From Pseudolabrys sp. Root1462 (GTDB taxonomy: Bacteria > Pseudomonadota > Alphaproteobacteria > Rhizobiales > Xanthobacteraceae): 64,000 bases of DNA. Position 1 is the first letter of the stretch. Each line of letters starts with the position of its first letter. Under the pieces are notes generated by a model, which saw only the letters and a program-made list of their open reading frames with translations, was not told where the DNA came from and made no database searches. Location of the stretch: assembly GCF_001426945.1 (NCBI RefSeq), contig NZ_LMFS01000001.1:2536609-2600608 (forward strand), written 5' to 3'. Position numbers and translations under genes: made by a program. Of the stretch, positions 1 through 8,666 are shown in pieces.

Positions 1-96
1 TGTCGGACAATTTCAATTAGAGTATCATCTGCCACCCGGCCGTCAAGAGCACCCGAATCGTGTCTCATAGGGCTGGACCACCGAGGAGCAGGCCTC

Positions 97-885
97 TTGC
101 AAGAACATGAGTTCAGCCGGATCGAGCGCGCGCCGGCCTACCGGCTGGTCTATGACGCGATCGAGCGCGAGATATTGTCGGGCCGCCTGCGGGTCGGTGA
201 TCCATTGCCGGCGGAGCTGCAGCTCGCCGAACAATTTGGCGTCAACCGCTCGACGGTGCGCGAGGGCATCAGACTCCTGGAGCAAAGCGGGCTGGTCGAG
301 CGCGACGGCGGCAAAAGGCCGCGCATCTCGCTACCGCATTATCTCGACCTCGCCTCTTCGGCGAGCCGCGCGCTGATCCTGCACTCGGTCACGTTCCGCG
401 AATTGTGGGAGGCTTCGATGGTGCTGGAGCCGGCCATCGCCGAAAGCGCCGCGCGAAATGTCGACGACGCCGGGCTCGCCGAGCTGCATGCGAACATCGA
501 TGCCATGGACGCCAATGTGAAAGCCTTCGAGGGCAGCGCCGAGGCGGATACCGACGCTTTCGTTAAACTCGATCGCGGCTTTCATGAAATTCTCGCCAAG
601 GTTGGCGGCAACAGGGTTCTTGCCTTGGCGCATGAGCCGGTGACATCGCTGTTCATTCCGACCGGCCAGATCATTCTGCAGCGGCTGAAGACCTATCGCC
701 GCGTGCTCGACGCGCATCGGCACATCTACAATTGCCTGAAGGACAAAGACGCAGCAAAGGCGCGCACCTGGATGCACCGGCACATGGACGACTTCCGCCG
801 CGCCTACGAACTGACCGAACTGGCCTGGGATGCACCGCTCGATGCCGTCAGCCTCGGGATAACGCAGGCGACCACCTATCGCTGA
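97..885 (+). CDS. GntR-family transcriptional regulator, FadR/FCD subfamily
   Basis: 262-aa regulator. Residues about 16-78 form a GntR winged helix (AIEREILSGRLRVGD, then NRSTVREGIRLLEQSGLVER), and about 100-235 form an all-helical FCD effector domain, which in this family binds small carboxylates and often a metal. I chose the TTG at 97 because GAGGAG at 83-88 sits 8 nt upstream. It is followed on the same strand by a Bug-type binding protein and then by opposing carboxylate catabolic genes, so local control of that set is inferred. Fewer than 100 bases precede it in the window, and I see no clear promoter there. Family call is secure; ligand unknown. Confidence 0.9.
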   Translation: MQEHEFSRIERAPAYRLVYDAIEREILSGRLRVGDPLPAELQLAEQFGVNRSTVREGIRLLEQSGLVERDGGKRPRISLPHYLDLASSASRALILHSVTFRELWEASMVLEPAIAESAARNVDDAGLAELHANIDAMDANVKAFEGSAEADTDAFVKLDRGFHEILAKVGGNRVLALAHEPVTSLFIPTGQIILQRLKTYRRVLDAHRHIYNCLKDKDAAKARTWMHRHMDDFRRAYELTELAWDAPLDAVSLGITQATTYR

Positions 886-1243
886 CACTCTCCAAGTTGC
901 GCCGCGGCAAGAAGTCTTGCGCGAGGACTGGACAGGAACTGAGGCCAAGCGTCCGCGACAGCGGAACGGCACCCGCTGCCTGATGCTCGCTGCCTAGGTT
1001 GCCGCCGAAGTCTGCGTCTTCGGGATCCATCACTCGGCATCCTGCCCATATCAGATACGCATACTGATACAAATCTTGGTATTTTCCTGCGACGGACTGC
1101 CTCATCTATCCTTTCTTTGAGCAACAACGGGGCAACGGCCGCGCCGCAGCAATCCCTATCGGGTCAAACGCGTCGCACCGATGCCGCCCATAAGCGAGCC
1201 GCCCTCGAGGGCCGCCATATCGTTGCCAAAGGGTAGGAAGCCG
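886..1243. promoter_or_regulatory. Intergenic region between the GntR regulator and the Bug protein gene; possible operator
   Basis: 358 bases without a convincing gene. The only structure I see is a short inverted repeat ATCAG-N9-CTGAT at 1050-1068, which also contains GATAC twice (1054-1058 and 1066-1070). Its size fits a GntR/FCD operator and its place fits control of the binding-protein gene at 1244, but the assignment is inference. GGTAGGAAG at 1232-1240 is the ribosome binding site of that gene. Confidence 0.25.
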
Positions 1244-2233
1244 ATGTTACGCACACTCCTTAAGGTTCTCGCTCCGGTCCTCCTTGTCGCTGGAGCGCCA
1301 ATCATGACTGCGCCTGTCGCCAACGCGGCAGGCTATCCGGATCGTCCTATCCATCTGATCGTTTCCTATCCCGCCGGCGGCGCGACCGATCTGATCGGCC
1401 GTCTGTTCGCCGAAGCGCTCGGCGACAAACTCGGCCAACGGGTCGTCGTCGACAATCGAGGCGGCGCCAGCGGCATGCTGGGTGCGCGCTTCGCTGCGGA
1501 ATCGAAGCCGGACGGCTACACGCTCATCATCGCCACGGCGACCACGCATGCCGTCAATCCGTGGCTTTTCAAAAACACTATCGGTTACAACGCCATCACG
1601 GATTTCACGCCGATCTCATATGTCGGCTACACGCCGCTGGTTCTCGTCGCCCACCCAAGTGTGCCGGCGTCGAACGTCAAGGAGCTGCTGGCCTATATCA
1701 AGTCGAAGAACGGCACCATCAGCTACGCCAATGGCGGCACCGGCTCGGTGCCTCACATGGCGGGCGAATTGTTCAATGCCACTGCCGGCATCAAGGTGCA
1801 GACGGTGCCCTATAAGGGCGACGGCCCTGCAACCACAGACGTCCTCGGCGGCCACCTGCCCTACATGTTTGCTCACTTGCCCGTCGTTCTGCCGCTCATC
1901 AGGTCCGGCCAGCTCAAGGCCATCGGCGTGACGACCGCGCAGCGCTCGGAGTTTGCGCCGGATATCCCGACCATCGCCGAACAGGGTCTCGCCAATTACA
2001 GCATCGAGACCTGGTGGGGCGTATTCGGTCCGGCGAAAATGCCGAAGGACCTCGTCACCACGCTGAACACGGCCGTCCGCGACGTTCTAACCAAACCGGA
2101 GGTCAAGAAACTGTTCTTTGATCGCGGCTATGAAACCAAGCCGACAACGCCGGAAGAATTCGGCGCTTTCGTCAAGAAAGAGTACGACCGGTGGGGCAAG
2201 ATCGTTCAAGATTCCGGAATGCCCATCAACTGA
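1244..2233 (+). CDS. Bug-family periplasmic solute-binding protein (TctC type)
   Basis: 329-aa exported protein of the tripartite tricarboxylate transporter receptor (Bug/TctC) family, whose members bind carboxylates or related small acids in the periplasm. The mature part starts with the family hallmark YPDRPIHLIVSYPAGGATD and keeps GQRVVVDNRGGASG. Residues 1-28 form a signal peptide ending in VANA. The ATG at 1244 is preferred over one at 1181 because it directly precedes the signal peptide and has GGTAGGAAG upstream. No TctA or TctB membrane subunit is in the window, as is common for orphan Bug proteins. Neighbouring MmgE/PrpD and TcuA-like genes make a di- or tricarboxylate ligand plausible. 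Confidence 0.9.
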   Translation: MLRTLLKVLAPVLLVAGAPIMTAPVANAAGYPDRPIHLIVSYPAGGATDLIGRLFAEALGDKLGQRVVVDNRGGASGMLGARFAAESKPDGYTLIIATATTHAVNPWLFKNTIGYNAITDFTPISYVGYTPLVLVAHPSVPASNVKELLAYIKSKNGTISYANGGTGSVPHMAGELFNATAGIKVQTVPYKGDGPATTDVLGGHLPYMFAHLPVVLPLIRSGQLKAIGVTTAQRSEFAPDIPTIAEQGLANYSIETWWGVFGPAKMPKDLVTTLNTAVRDVLTKPEVKKLFFDRGYETKPTTPEEFGAFVKKEYDRWGKIVQDSGMPIN

Positions 2234-2250
2234 GAGCCGGACATAAAAAG

Positions 2251-2283
2251 AAGCGCCGGGCGATGAGGCCCGGCGCTTTTTTT
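2251..2283. terminator. Rho-independent terminator, probably bidirectional
   Basis: Perfect 11-bp stem AAGCGCCGGGC (2251-2261) with GCCCGGCGCTT (2268-2278), a 6-nt loop and a T-run to 2283 on the plus strand. An A-run at 2245-2249 gives a T-run on the minus strand as well. It lies between the convergent Bug-protein and aldehyde dehydrogenase genes and can serve both. Confidence 0.9.
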
Positions 2284-2328
2284 CATGGGCAGCGCATCGC
2301 CTTGCGCCGCCACCAAAGCGGCTTGAGA

Positions 2329-3849
2329 TCAAGCCGGCGCCGGATCCGCGAACGGATCCGCCGGCATCTCCGTCGCCAGATCGACAACCACCGTCTTCAC
2401 CTCGGTGTATTCCCGGATGGCATCGAAGCCGTTCTCTCGGCCGAAGCCCGACAACTTGTAACCGCCATAGGGCAGCATGTAATGCACCGGGCGGAAGGTG
2501 TTGACCGAGACCAGGCCCGCCTCGATCTTCGCCGCCACGCGGTGCGCCCGGCCGACGTCCGACGTCCACAGACCGCCGACCAGGCCATAGTCGGTGTCGT
2601 TGGCGAGTTCGATCGCCTCTTCCTCGCCGTCGAACGGCATCACCGCCAGCACCGGCCCGAACACTTCCTCGCGCGCCAGCCGCGATCGGTTGTCAACATC
2701 GGCGAACACTGTCGGCTCGACGAAATAGCCGCGCGGAAAGCCTTGCGGCCGGCCGCCGCCCGTCAGAATCCGCGCGCCCGAGTCCCGCCCGAGCGCGATG
2801 TACTGTTCCGTCTTGTCGCGCTGCTGCGCCGAGGTGTGCGGCCCGATATGCGTGCGTTCGTCGAAGGGCATGCCGACGCGGATGCGCCCGGCGCGCTCGG
2901 CAATCGCTCCGGCGAACTTCTCGTAGAGCGGACGCTCGACAAAGATCCGCGACGCCAGCGAACAGGATTGCCCGGTCGAGCGAAAGGCGCTGTGCACGGC
3001 GACCGACAGCGCGCGATCGAAGTCGGCATCGGCAAAGACAATATACGGCGACTTGCCGCCGCACTCGAAGGAGCAGCGTTTCAGGTTGCCGCTCGCGGCC
3101 TTCATGATGGCAGCCGCCGTGCCATGATGGCCGGTGAAGGAGATCTTGTTGACGTGCGGATGCGCAGCGAGGGCCGCGCCCGCAACCGGCCCGTAGCCCG
3201 GCACGACATTGACGACGCCGGCGGGAAAGCCCGCCTCGCCGACCAGCTTGCCGATTTCGACAAGGCTGACCGGCGTCTGCTCGGCCGGCTTCAGCACCAC
3301 CGTATTGCCGGCGGCGAGCGCCGGACCGAGCTTCCACGAGCACAGCGAGATCGGCGAATTCCACGGCAGGATGGCGCCGACGACGCCGACCGGCTCCAGC
3401 CGCGTGTAGGCAAGCGCGTCCGGCCGGTATGGAATCTGATGACCATTGATCTTGTCGGCCGCGCCGGCAAAGAACGTCAGCCAGTCGGCGGCGCGTTGCA
3501 CCTCGCCCAGCGTGTCGCGCAGCGGCTTGCCATTGTCGCGGCTCTCGATCTCGGCCAGACGCCGCGCGTCGCGCCGCACCAGGCCGGCCAGCTTCGCAAT
3601 CATCTCGCCGCGCTTGGTCGGCGAGGAGCTGCCCCACGGGCCGCGCAGCGCCCGTCGCGCCGCCTGCACCGCATCGTTGACATCGTCGGCGTCGGCTTCG
3701 GCAACCTCGGCCCAGACTTCCTCTGTCGACGGATCGATCGAGCGGATGACCCGCCCGGACCGCGCGGGCACCCACTCACCGCCAATGAAGAGACGGTCGT
3801 AACGTCTTGGCTCTTCCTGCGACAGCGAGGACGCAGACGCCGCGGTCAT
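2329..3849 (-). CDS. NAD(P)-dependent aldehyde dehydrogenase
   Basis: 506-aa cytoplasmic member of the ALDH superfamily, oxidising an aldehyde to an acid. The general-base Glu is in FECGGKSP (about E262) and the nucleophilic Cys in GQSC (about C296); NAD-site motifs LPWNSPI and FTGHHGTAA are present. Length is normal. The start ATG overlaps the stop of the upstream MmgE/PrpD gene as ATGA, so the two are probably translationally coupled in an operon that begins at the second MmgE/PrpD gene or earlier. Substrate cannot be read from the sequence. Confidence 0.93.
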   Translation of the reverse strand: MTAASASSLSQEEPRRYDRLFIGGEWVPARSGRVIRSIDPSTEEVWAEVAEADADDVNDAVQAARRALRGPWGSSSPTKRGEMIAKLAGLVRRDARRLAEIESRDNGKPLRDTLGEVQRAADWLTFFAGAADKINGHQIPYRPDALAYTRLEPVGVVGAILPWNSPISLCSWKLGPALAAGNTVVLKPAEQTPVSLVEIGKLVGEAGFPAGVVNVVPGYGPVAGAALAAHPHVNKISFTGHHGTAAAIMKAASGNLKRCSFECGGKSPYIVFADADFDRALSVAVHSAFRSTGQSCSLASRIFVERPLYEKFAGAIAERAGRIRVGMPFDERTHIGPHTSAQQRDKTEQYIALGRDSGARILTGGGRPQGFPRGYFVEPTVFADVDNRSRLAREEVFGPVLAVMPFDGEEEAIELANDTDYGLVGGLWTSDVGRAHRVAAKIEAGLVSVNTFRPVHYMLPYGGYKLSGFGRENGFDAIREYTEVKTVVVDLATEMPADPFADPAPA

Positions 3850-5267
3850 GCCGTTGCGCCCGACAGCACCGTGACGCCGGCTTCGCCGAGGCGCTTAACG
3901 ATCGCGCGCATCGTATCGCGCTCCGGCGTCGCCGCGATTTCGGCGCCGACCTCACGGGTCCCACTACCGAACAACCAGCCGGAATTGCGCGCGAACTTGT
4001 CGAGCACGTCGTCCTTCGACAGCGGCGCTTCCGGACAACCCGGATGATGCGGCACGTGGCTGCGATAGGTCTTGCCGGCAGCCTCGATCTCCAGGATTGC
4101 CGGACAATGCGCCGGGTAATCGGAGTCGGGATCGACCGAGGCCTCGACGAGCGAGGCGAGCTTCAGGACGCGCTGATTGCCGAGGCGGTCGGCACGGAAC
4201 GTCTCGAGGCCGACGTCGCCGAACACCAGCGCCGACGCGACGCCGAACATGAGGCTGAAGCGCGCTTCGTGCGGAGTCTGCGGCGCCTTCTTGCGCTCCT
4301 TCGGCTCGGTGACCAGCGTTAGTCCCGGCTCCGCGAGTTGACACGAGATGCGGGTGATCTGATCGAGCGAAACGCCGTCGCGCTTGAACTGTACGAGCAA
4401 CTGCTTGCAGGCCTCAATGAAGGCGTGGAGCAACTGGCAGCACGGATAGGGCTTGTAGGCCGTCTCCGGCAGATACCAGCGGCTGCCGAAGCCGGCGGCG
4501 GCCTTGGCGAAATCGAGTTCGCCCTTCACCGGCGTGAGATGAGTCTGGAAGAAGCCGAACTTGCCTTCGAACACGCTGTCCGGACCGGTGATGCCCGACT
4601 GCGCGAGATCGATGGCGAGAATGCCGGCATGCGCGCCCCAGCCGCCGTGCAGGATCTTGGACGTCGAGCCGGTGCGGGTCGATTCCTGGATGCCGGAGGC
4701 GAAGGTGCCGCAAATGCCCATCGCATCGACGATCTGCTGCGGCGTCGCGCCGACGAGACGGCCGACCGCCGCCGCGGCGCCGAACGATCCGATGAGCGAA
4801 CTGGTGTGATAGCCGCGCTCGAGGAAACGATCGCCGCCGACAAAGCCCAGCCGGATCATCACTTCGTAGCCGATAGTCACGGCGGTGATGACATCGCGGA
4901 ACGAGGCGTTACGCTCCTCGGCGACGGCGAGCACTGCTGGCACCACGGTCGAACCCGGGCGGGCTAGCGAGGAGCCGTGCTTGTCGTCCATCTCGAGGGC
5001 CTGCGCTAGCGAGCCGTTGACCAGCGCCGCAAGCTCCGGCCTCACCTTCTGATTGATGCCGAAGATCGTCGCGCCTTCGCCGCGCCACTTCGCGGCCAGG
5101 CGCCGCGCCGCCTGCCCGCTTTCCTCGTGCGGGCTGGCGCCGGCGATGGATACGCCGATCGAGTCGAGGACGTGCCAGGCGGCCGCGTCGCGCACCGCGT
5201 CGGGCACCTGCTTGTCGGCAAGGCCGGTCGCAAATTCAGCAAAGGTCTGGGCAAGGGTCGAAGCCAT
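3846..5267 (-). CDS. MmgE/PrpD family protein (first of a tandem pair)
   Basis: 473-aa protein of the MmgE/PrpD fold, which includes 2-methylcitrate dehydratase, cis-aconitate decarboxylase and iminodisuccinate epimerase. Visible hallmarks are the N-terminal FATGLADKQVPDAVRDAA and VLDSIGVSIAG segments, ALEMDDKHG, and the central GWGAHAG region. The ATG at 5267 is preferred because GAGGAA lies 7 nt upstream and because an N-terminal extension would be low-complexity. It follows a second MmgE/PrpD gene after 25 nt and overlaps the aldehyde dehydrogenase by 4 nt. The exact reaction (dehydration, decarboxylation or epimerisation of a polycarboxylate) is unknown. Confidence 0.88.
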   Translation of the reverse strand: MASTLAQTFAEFATGLADKQVPDAVRDAAAWHVLDSIGVSIAGASPHEESGQAARRLAAKWRGEGATIFGINQKVRPELAALVNGSLAQALEMDDKHGSSLARPGSTVVPAVLAVAEERNASFRDVITAVTIGYEVMIRLGFVGGDRFLERGYHTSSLIGSFGAAAAVGRLVGATPQQIVDAMGICGTFASGIQESTRTGSTSKILHGGWGAHAGILAIDLAQSGITGPDSVFEGKFGFFQTHLTPVKGELDFAKAAAGFGSRWYLPETAYKPYPCCQLLHAFIEACKQLLVQFKRDGVSLDQITRISCQLAEPGLTLVTEPKERKKAPQTPHEARFSLMFGVASALVFGDVGLETFRADRLGNQRVLKLASLVEASVDPDSDYPAHCPAILEIEAAGKTYRSHVPHHPGCPEAPLSKDDVLDKFARNSGWLFGSGTREVGAEIAATPERDTMRAIVKRLGEAGVTVLSGATA

Positions 5268-5292
5268 GGGTGTGTTCCTCTGCGGACGGCGT

Positions 5293-6714
5293 TCAGCCGC
5301 GCACATCCTGCAGTGCTGCGCCGAGTTCGGCGGCCGGGTTCTCTTCTTTGTCGAGGTTGCCGACGATGTTCTCGATGCGCTCAACCGCGCTCTTGGAGAT
5401 GACGCGGCCGGCGAGGTCGCGAAACTTGGCGCGCAGCGCCTCGTCCGGGATCGGGTTCATGCAGTGGCCGGGGCGATACAGCAGCGAGTGCTTGTATGCC
5501 TTGCCATCCTTCATGGTGAGCGTGACGCGCACCGCGCGCATCTCGTCGGGACCGAGCGCATCGAGCTCGGGATCGATCGTGACATTTACCCGGTTTGCTA
5601 GATCGATGATGGTCGGATCGAGCAGCTTGGAGTCCTGAAACTGGTCGATGAAGGCGTTGCCCTCGAGCATCATCACGGCGGCGACGAACGGCAGGTTCAT
5701 CTGCGCGGCGATGGTCTCCGGCGGGTTCATCGGCTTGTACGGCCAGCCGCAATGCACGTACACCATCTTGGTGGTGCCGACATCGATCTTGGCGACGTCC
5801 TCGCCGCGCAGGTTGTGCTGCTCCCGCAGGATGCGCAGGCACTCGGCGGTCGCCTGGCTCGACGCCAGCGAGGAGTAGCGTTTGAAGCCATTCTTCAGGA
5901 TCTCCCAGTGGCCGGTGCCGAGACCCTTGGTCGCCCAGGACAGGTCGTACTCGCGCGAATAGGCCGAACAGAAGCCGCCATATTCGGCTTCCAGCACATC
6001 GCGCACGCCGGTCAGGCCTTCACGCGCGCAGTAGGCGGCGATGATGCCGTTCTGCGATGCCTTGCCCGAATGGAAACGCTTGGCCATGGCGCCGAACTGC
6101 GCCGCCATCAGGCCCGCCGCCTGCGAGCCGGCAAGGCCGAGTGCGGAAATGTATTTGTCAGCGTCGAGCTTGATCAGCTTGCCGATCGCCGCGGCGGAAG
6201 CAAAAGTGCTGGTCAGGCCGCAGGGATGGAAGCCGGTGTGGAAGGCGGACGGGCTCACCGTGTTGCCGATGCGGGTGCCGAGTTCGAAACCGGCGACGAC
6301 GGCGAGGATGAAGTCCTTGCCCGAGACGTCACCGAAATCCTCCGAGCACGCCGTCACCGCCGGGATCACGCCGGCGCCGTAATGCGACATCGATTGATCG
6401 TGGCAGTCGTCGAGCTCATAGCCCTGCGCCGAGGTGCCGTTGATGAACGAGGCACCAAGCACGTCGGCCTTGCCCTTCTGGCCCCAGGCCGAGGCCCGCT
6501 TGGCTTGGCCCAGACTGTTGACGACGCGCGTCACCGCCTGCGTCCATGGCGTCGACGCGCCGAACACGCCGCAGCCGAACGAGTCGAGGATGCAGCGCTT
6601 GGCCATGGCGATGACCTCCGGCGGCAGGTCCTCGTAACGCAGGCCGACGGCGAACTCCGCCACGGTGCGGGTTGTCGCTGGCGCGGTAGCAGTGGCGGTC
6701 ACGGCGATATTCAT
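5293..6714 (-). CDS. MmgE/PrpD family protein (second of a tandem pair)
   Basis: Also 473 aa and clearly a paralogue of its downstream neighbour, with VAEFAVGLRYEDLPPEV, ILDSFGCGVFGAS, GYELDDCHDQ and a matching C-terminal domain, but well diverged, so the two probably have different substrates or form a hetero-oligomer (inference). Start ATG at 6714 has GAGAGG upstream; a longer reading to 6762 has no supporting site. It is the first MmgE/PrpD gene of the minus-strand group, separated by about 158 nt from the TcuA-like gene, so it may have its own promoter or be read through from that gene. Confidence 0.88.
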   Translation of the reverse strand: MNIAVTATATAPATTRTVAEFAVGLRYEDLPPEVIAMAKRCILDSFGCGVFGASTPWTQAVTRVVNSLGQAKRASAWGQKGKADVLGASFINGTSAQGYELDDCHDQSMSHYGAGVIPAVTACSEDFGDVSGKDFILAVVAGFELGTRIGNTVSPSAFHTGFHPCGLTSTFASAAAIGKLIKLDADKYISALGLAGSQAAGLMAAQFGAMAKRFHSGKASQNGIIAAYCAREGLTGVRDVLEAEYGGFCSAYSREYDLSWATKGLGTGHWEILKNGFKRYSSLASSQATAECLRILREQHNLRGEDVAKIDVGTTKMVYVHCGWPYKPMNPPETIAAQMNLPFVAAVMMLEGNAFIDQFQDSKLLDPTIIDLANRVNVTIDPELDALGPDEMRAVRVTLTMKDGKAYKHSLLYRPGHCMNPIPDEALRAKFRDLAGRVISKSAVERIENIVGNLDKEENPAAELGAALQDVRG

Positions 6715-6872
6715 GGTCGACCTCTCGGATAGGCGGCAGTTGCGCGGCGGCGCGACCGTCATTTCTGGAAGAAGGTGGGCATCGGGGCGCCCGGCACCCG
6801 ACGAACTTCAGCGTTACGACAATCGCGGTCCAATAATGATTGGGCACTCAGCATAAGCGGGGCACATGCTCC

Positions 6873-8405
6873 TCACCCCGTCTGCTTGGCCAGGGCGACA
6901 GGTTGCGCCGCTGCGGCGGCGCGGGCCGCGCTGCCGCCGGCGAGCCGGCCGAAGACCGAACCGCTGGTGAGCCCGCTCGCTCCCGGATAGTTGTGATAGA
7001 AAATGCCGCCGACCATCTCGCCCGCGGCGAACAGACCGGGGATCGGCCTGAGATCGGTATCGACGACCTGCCCTTCCGTCGTGACGCGGATGCCGCCGAA
7101 GGCGAAGGTAATGCCGCAGGTTACGGCGTAAGCCTCGAACGGCGGCGTATCAATCGGGTTCGCCCAGTTCGAGCGCGGCACGGTCAGGCCCGGAGCGCCA
7201 CGGCCGTCGCGGCTGTTCGGGTCGAAAGGCACGTCCTGCGTGACGGCAGCGTTGAACTCGGAGATCGTGCGGCGCAGGCCTTCGCTGTCGACCTCGTCGA
7301 GCTGAGCGATCAGGCCGTCCAGCGTATCGGCGCGCACCTTGGTGACGGTGCGCGTGCGGTACTCGCTGGTGAGCAGATGCAGCACCTTGCCGTCATAGAT
7401 CTGCCAGGCAACTTGGCCGGGCTGCTCGAGAACTTCGCGGCCGTATTTGGCATAGGTGTAATTGCGGAAGTCGGCGCCTTCGTCGATGAAGCGTTCGCCT
7501 TGCGCGTTGACGACTATGCCAAAGGTGTAGCTGTGCCGCTGATACTGCGGCGTGTTGACCATGTCGCCAAAGTCGGATGCGTAGCGCTCCCACGCGGTGG
7601 CGTGGCAGCCGGACCAATGGCCATAGGGCAGCGCGCCGACCTTCATGGCCATCGCCAGTCCGTCGCCGGTGTTGTATTTGCTGCCGCGGACCTTCGCGAG
7701 ATCCCAACCCGGGCCGAGATACTTGGCACGCCACTCGGCGTTCGCCTCGAAGCTGCCGCAGGCCAGCACGACGGCGCCGGCGCGAACCGTCTGCAGACGC
7801 CCGTTGATGCGCACCGTGATGCCGGTCACGCCGGCATCTTCGCTATAGACGAGATCTCTGACCCAGGCGTCGTAATGGATTTCGACGCCGCGCTTCTCGG
7901 CGGCACGGTAAAGCGAATCCACCAGCCCCGGTCCGCCGGCAGCCACGGTCAGCGTGGTGCCGCCCCAGAACTTGAAACGGCCATCGACCTTGTAGGCCTG
8001 GCGGCCGTAGTTCGGCATGAAGCGCACGCCGACCGACTTCAGCCAGAAGAGAATGTCGCGGCTGTTGCGAACCAGGATCTCGCAGAGGTCCGGGTCGGTC
8101 CGATTCTGGGTGATGCGGCCCATATCATCGAAGAAATCGGATTCGGAATAGCTGCCGAAGTCGCTCGACGCGACCTCATCGTCCGTGAGATCCGGCACCA
8201 GCGCGCGCACGTCATCGACGCCGTTATAGACCGCGCGATACTTGCCGTCGGTGTAAGTGCTGTTGCCGCCGCGTTCCGTTTCCGGCGACCTCTCGAAGAC
8301 CACCACCCTGGCGCCTTGCTCAGCGGCGGATATCGCGGCGCACAATGCTGCGTTGCCGCCACCCACAACGATCACGTCGTAATCCGATCCGGGTCCTGGC
8401 GACAT
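6873..8405 (-). CDS. FAD-dependent dehydrogenase, TcuA-like (tricarballylate dehydrogenase family)
   Basis: 510-aa flavoprotein of the fumarate reductase/succinate dehydrogenase fold. The N-terminal ADP-binding motif is VVGGGNAALCAA followed by ERGGNS, the combination typical of TcuA, which in Salmonella oxidises tricarballylate to cis-aconitate. The C-terminal FAD segment GLFAAGEMVGG and YPGASGL is intact. Start ATG at 8405 has GGGAGAA upstream. Divergent from a CysB-like regulator and upstream of two MmgE/PrpD genes, it fits a pathway that desaturates a polycarboxylate before hydration or decarboxylation. The partner ferredoxin-like TcuB is not seen, so the true substrate and electron acceptor are open. 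Confidence 0.82.
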   Translation of the reverse strand: MSPGPGSDYDVIVVGGGNAALCAAISAAEQGARVVVFERSPETERGGNSTYTDGKYRAVYNGVDDVRALVPDLTDDEVASSDFGSYSESDFFDDMGRITQNRTDPDLCEILVRNSRDILFWLKSVGVRFMPNYGRQAYKVDGRFKFWGGTTLTVAAGGPGLVDSLYRAAEKRGVEIHYDAWVRDLVYSEDAGVTGITVRINGRLQTVRAGAVVLACGSFEANAEWRAKYLGPGWDLAKVRGSKYNTGDGLAMAMKVGALPYGHWSGCHATAWERYASDFGDMVNTPQYQRHSYTFGIVVNAQGERFIDEGADFRNYTYAKYGREVLEQPGQVAWQIYDGKVLHLLTSEYRTRTVTKVRADTLDGLIAQLDEVDSEGLRRTISEFNAAVTQDVPFDPNSRDGRGAPGLTVPRSNWANPIDTPPFEAYAVTCGITFAFGGIRVTTEGQVVDTDLRPIPGLFAAGEMVGGIFYHNYPGASGLTSGSVFGRLAGGSAARAAAAAQPVALAKQTG

Positions 8406-8666
8406 CTGTTCTCCCGCGCGGGCTGACTATCCGATCCGGTCGCAAGTCATGACGGGCTTTACCTCTCGTTTCGAGAAGCGCGCACGATCTCGTCGGTTTG
8501 CGGAGAGTCTTCGATCATCGCCAGGCGAGGCTTGCCTTGGACGATCGGAACCGCGGCATGACACAGCACCGAACTATTCGATTTTCTGTGTACTCCGGTC
8601 GCAGTATGCATTCACACAATATTCCGTTATCCTGGCATCTAGTATTTCTATAGCGAGGACCGGGCG
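8406..8666. promoter_or_regulatory. Divergent promoter region of the TcuA-like and CysB-like genes
   Basis: 261 bases between divergent genes. The part nearest the regulator (8575-8650) is clearly AT-richer than its surroundings (ATGCATTCACACAATATTCC), as expected of a LysR-type regulatory region, but I cannot assign a -35/-10 pair or operator with confidence. GAGGA at 8655-8659 is the ribosome binding site for the gene at 8667. Confidence 0.4.

Noticed and set aside
2191-4047. Long plus-strand open frame of 618 codons opposite the aldehyde dehydrogenase
   Set aside because: Antisense to a gene with clear ALDH motifs; arginine/alanine-rich composition typical of GC-rich shadow frames and no family similarity.
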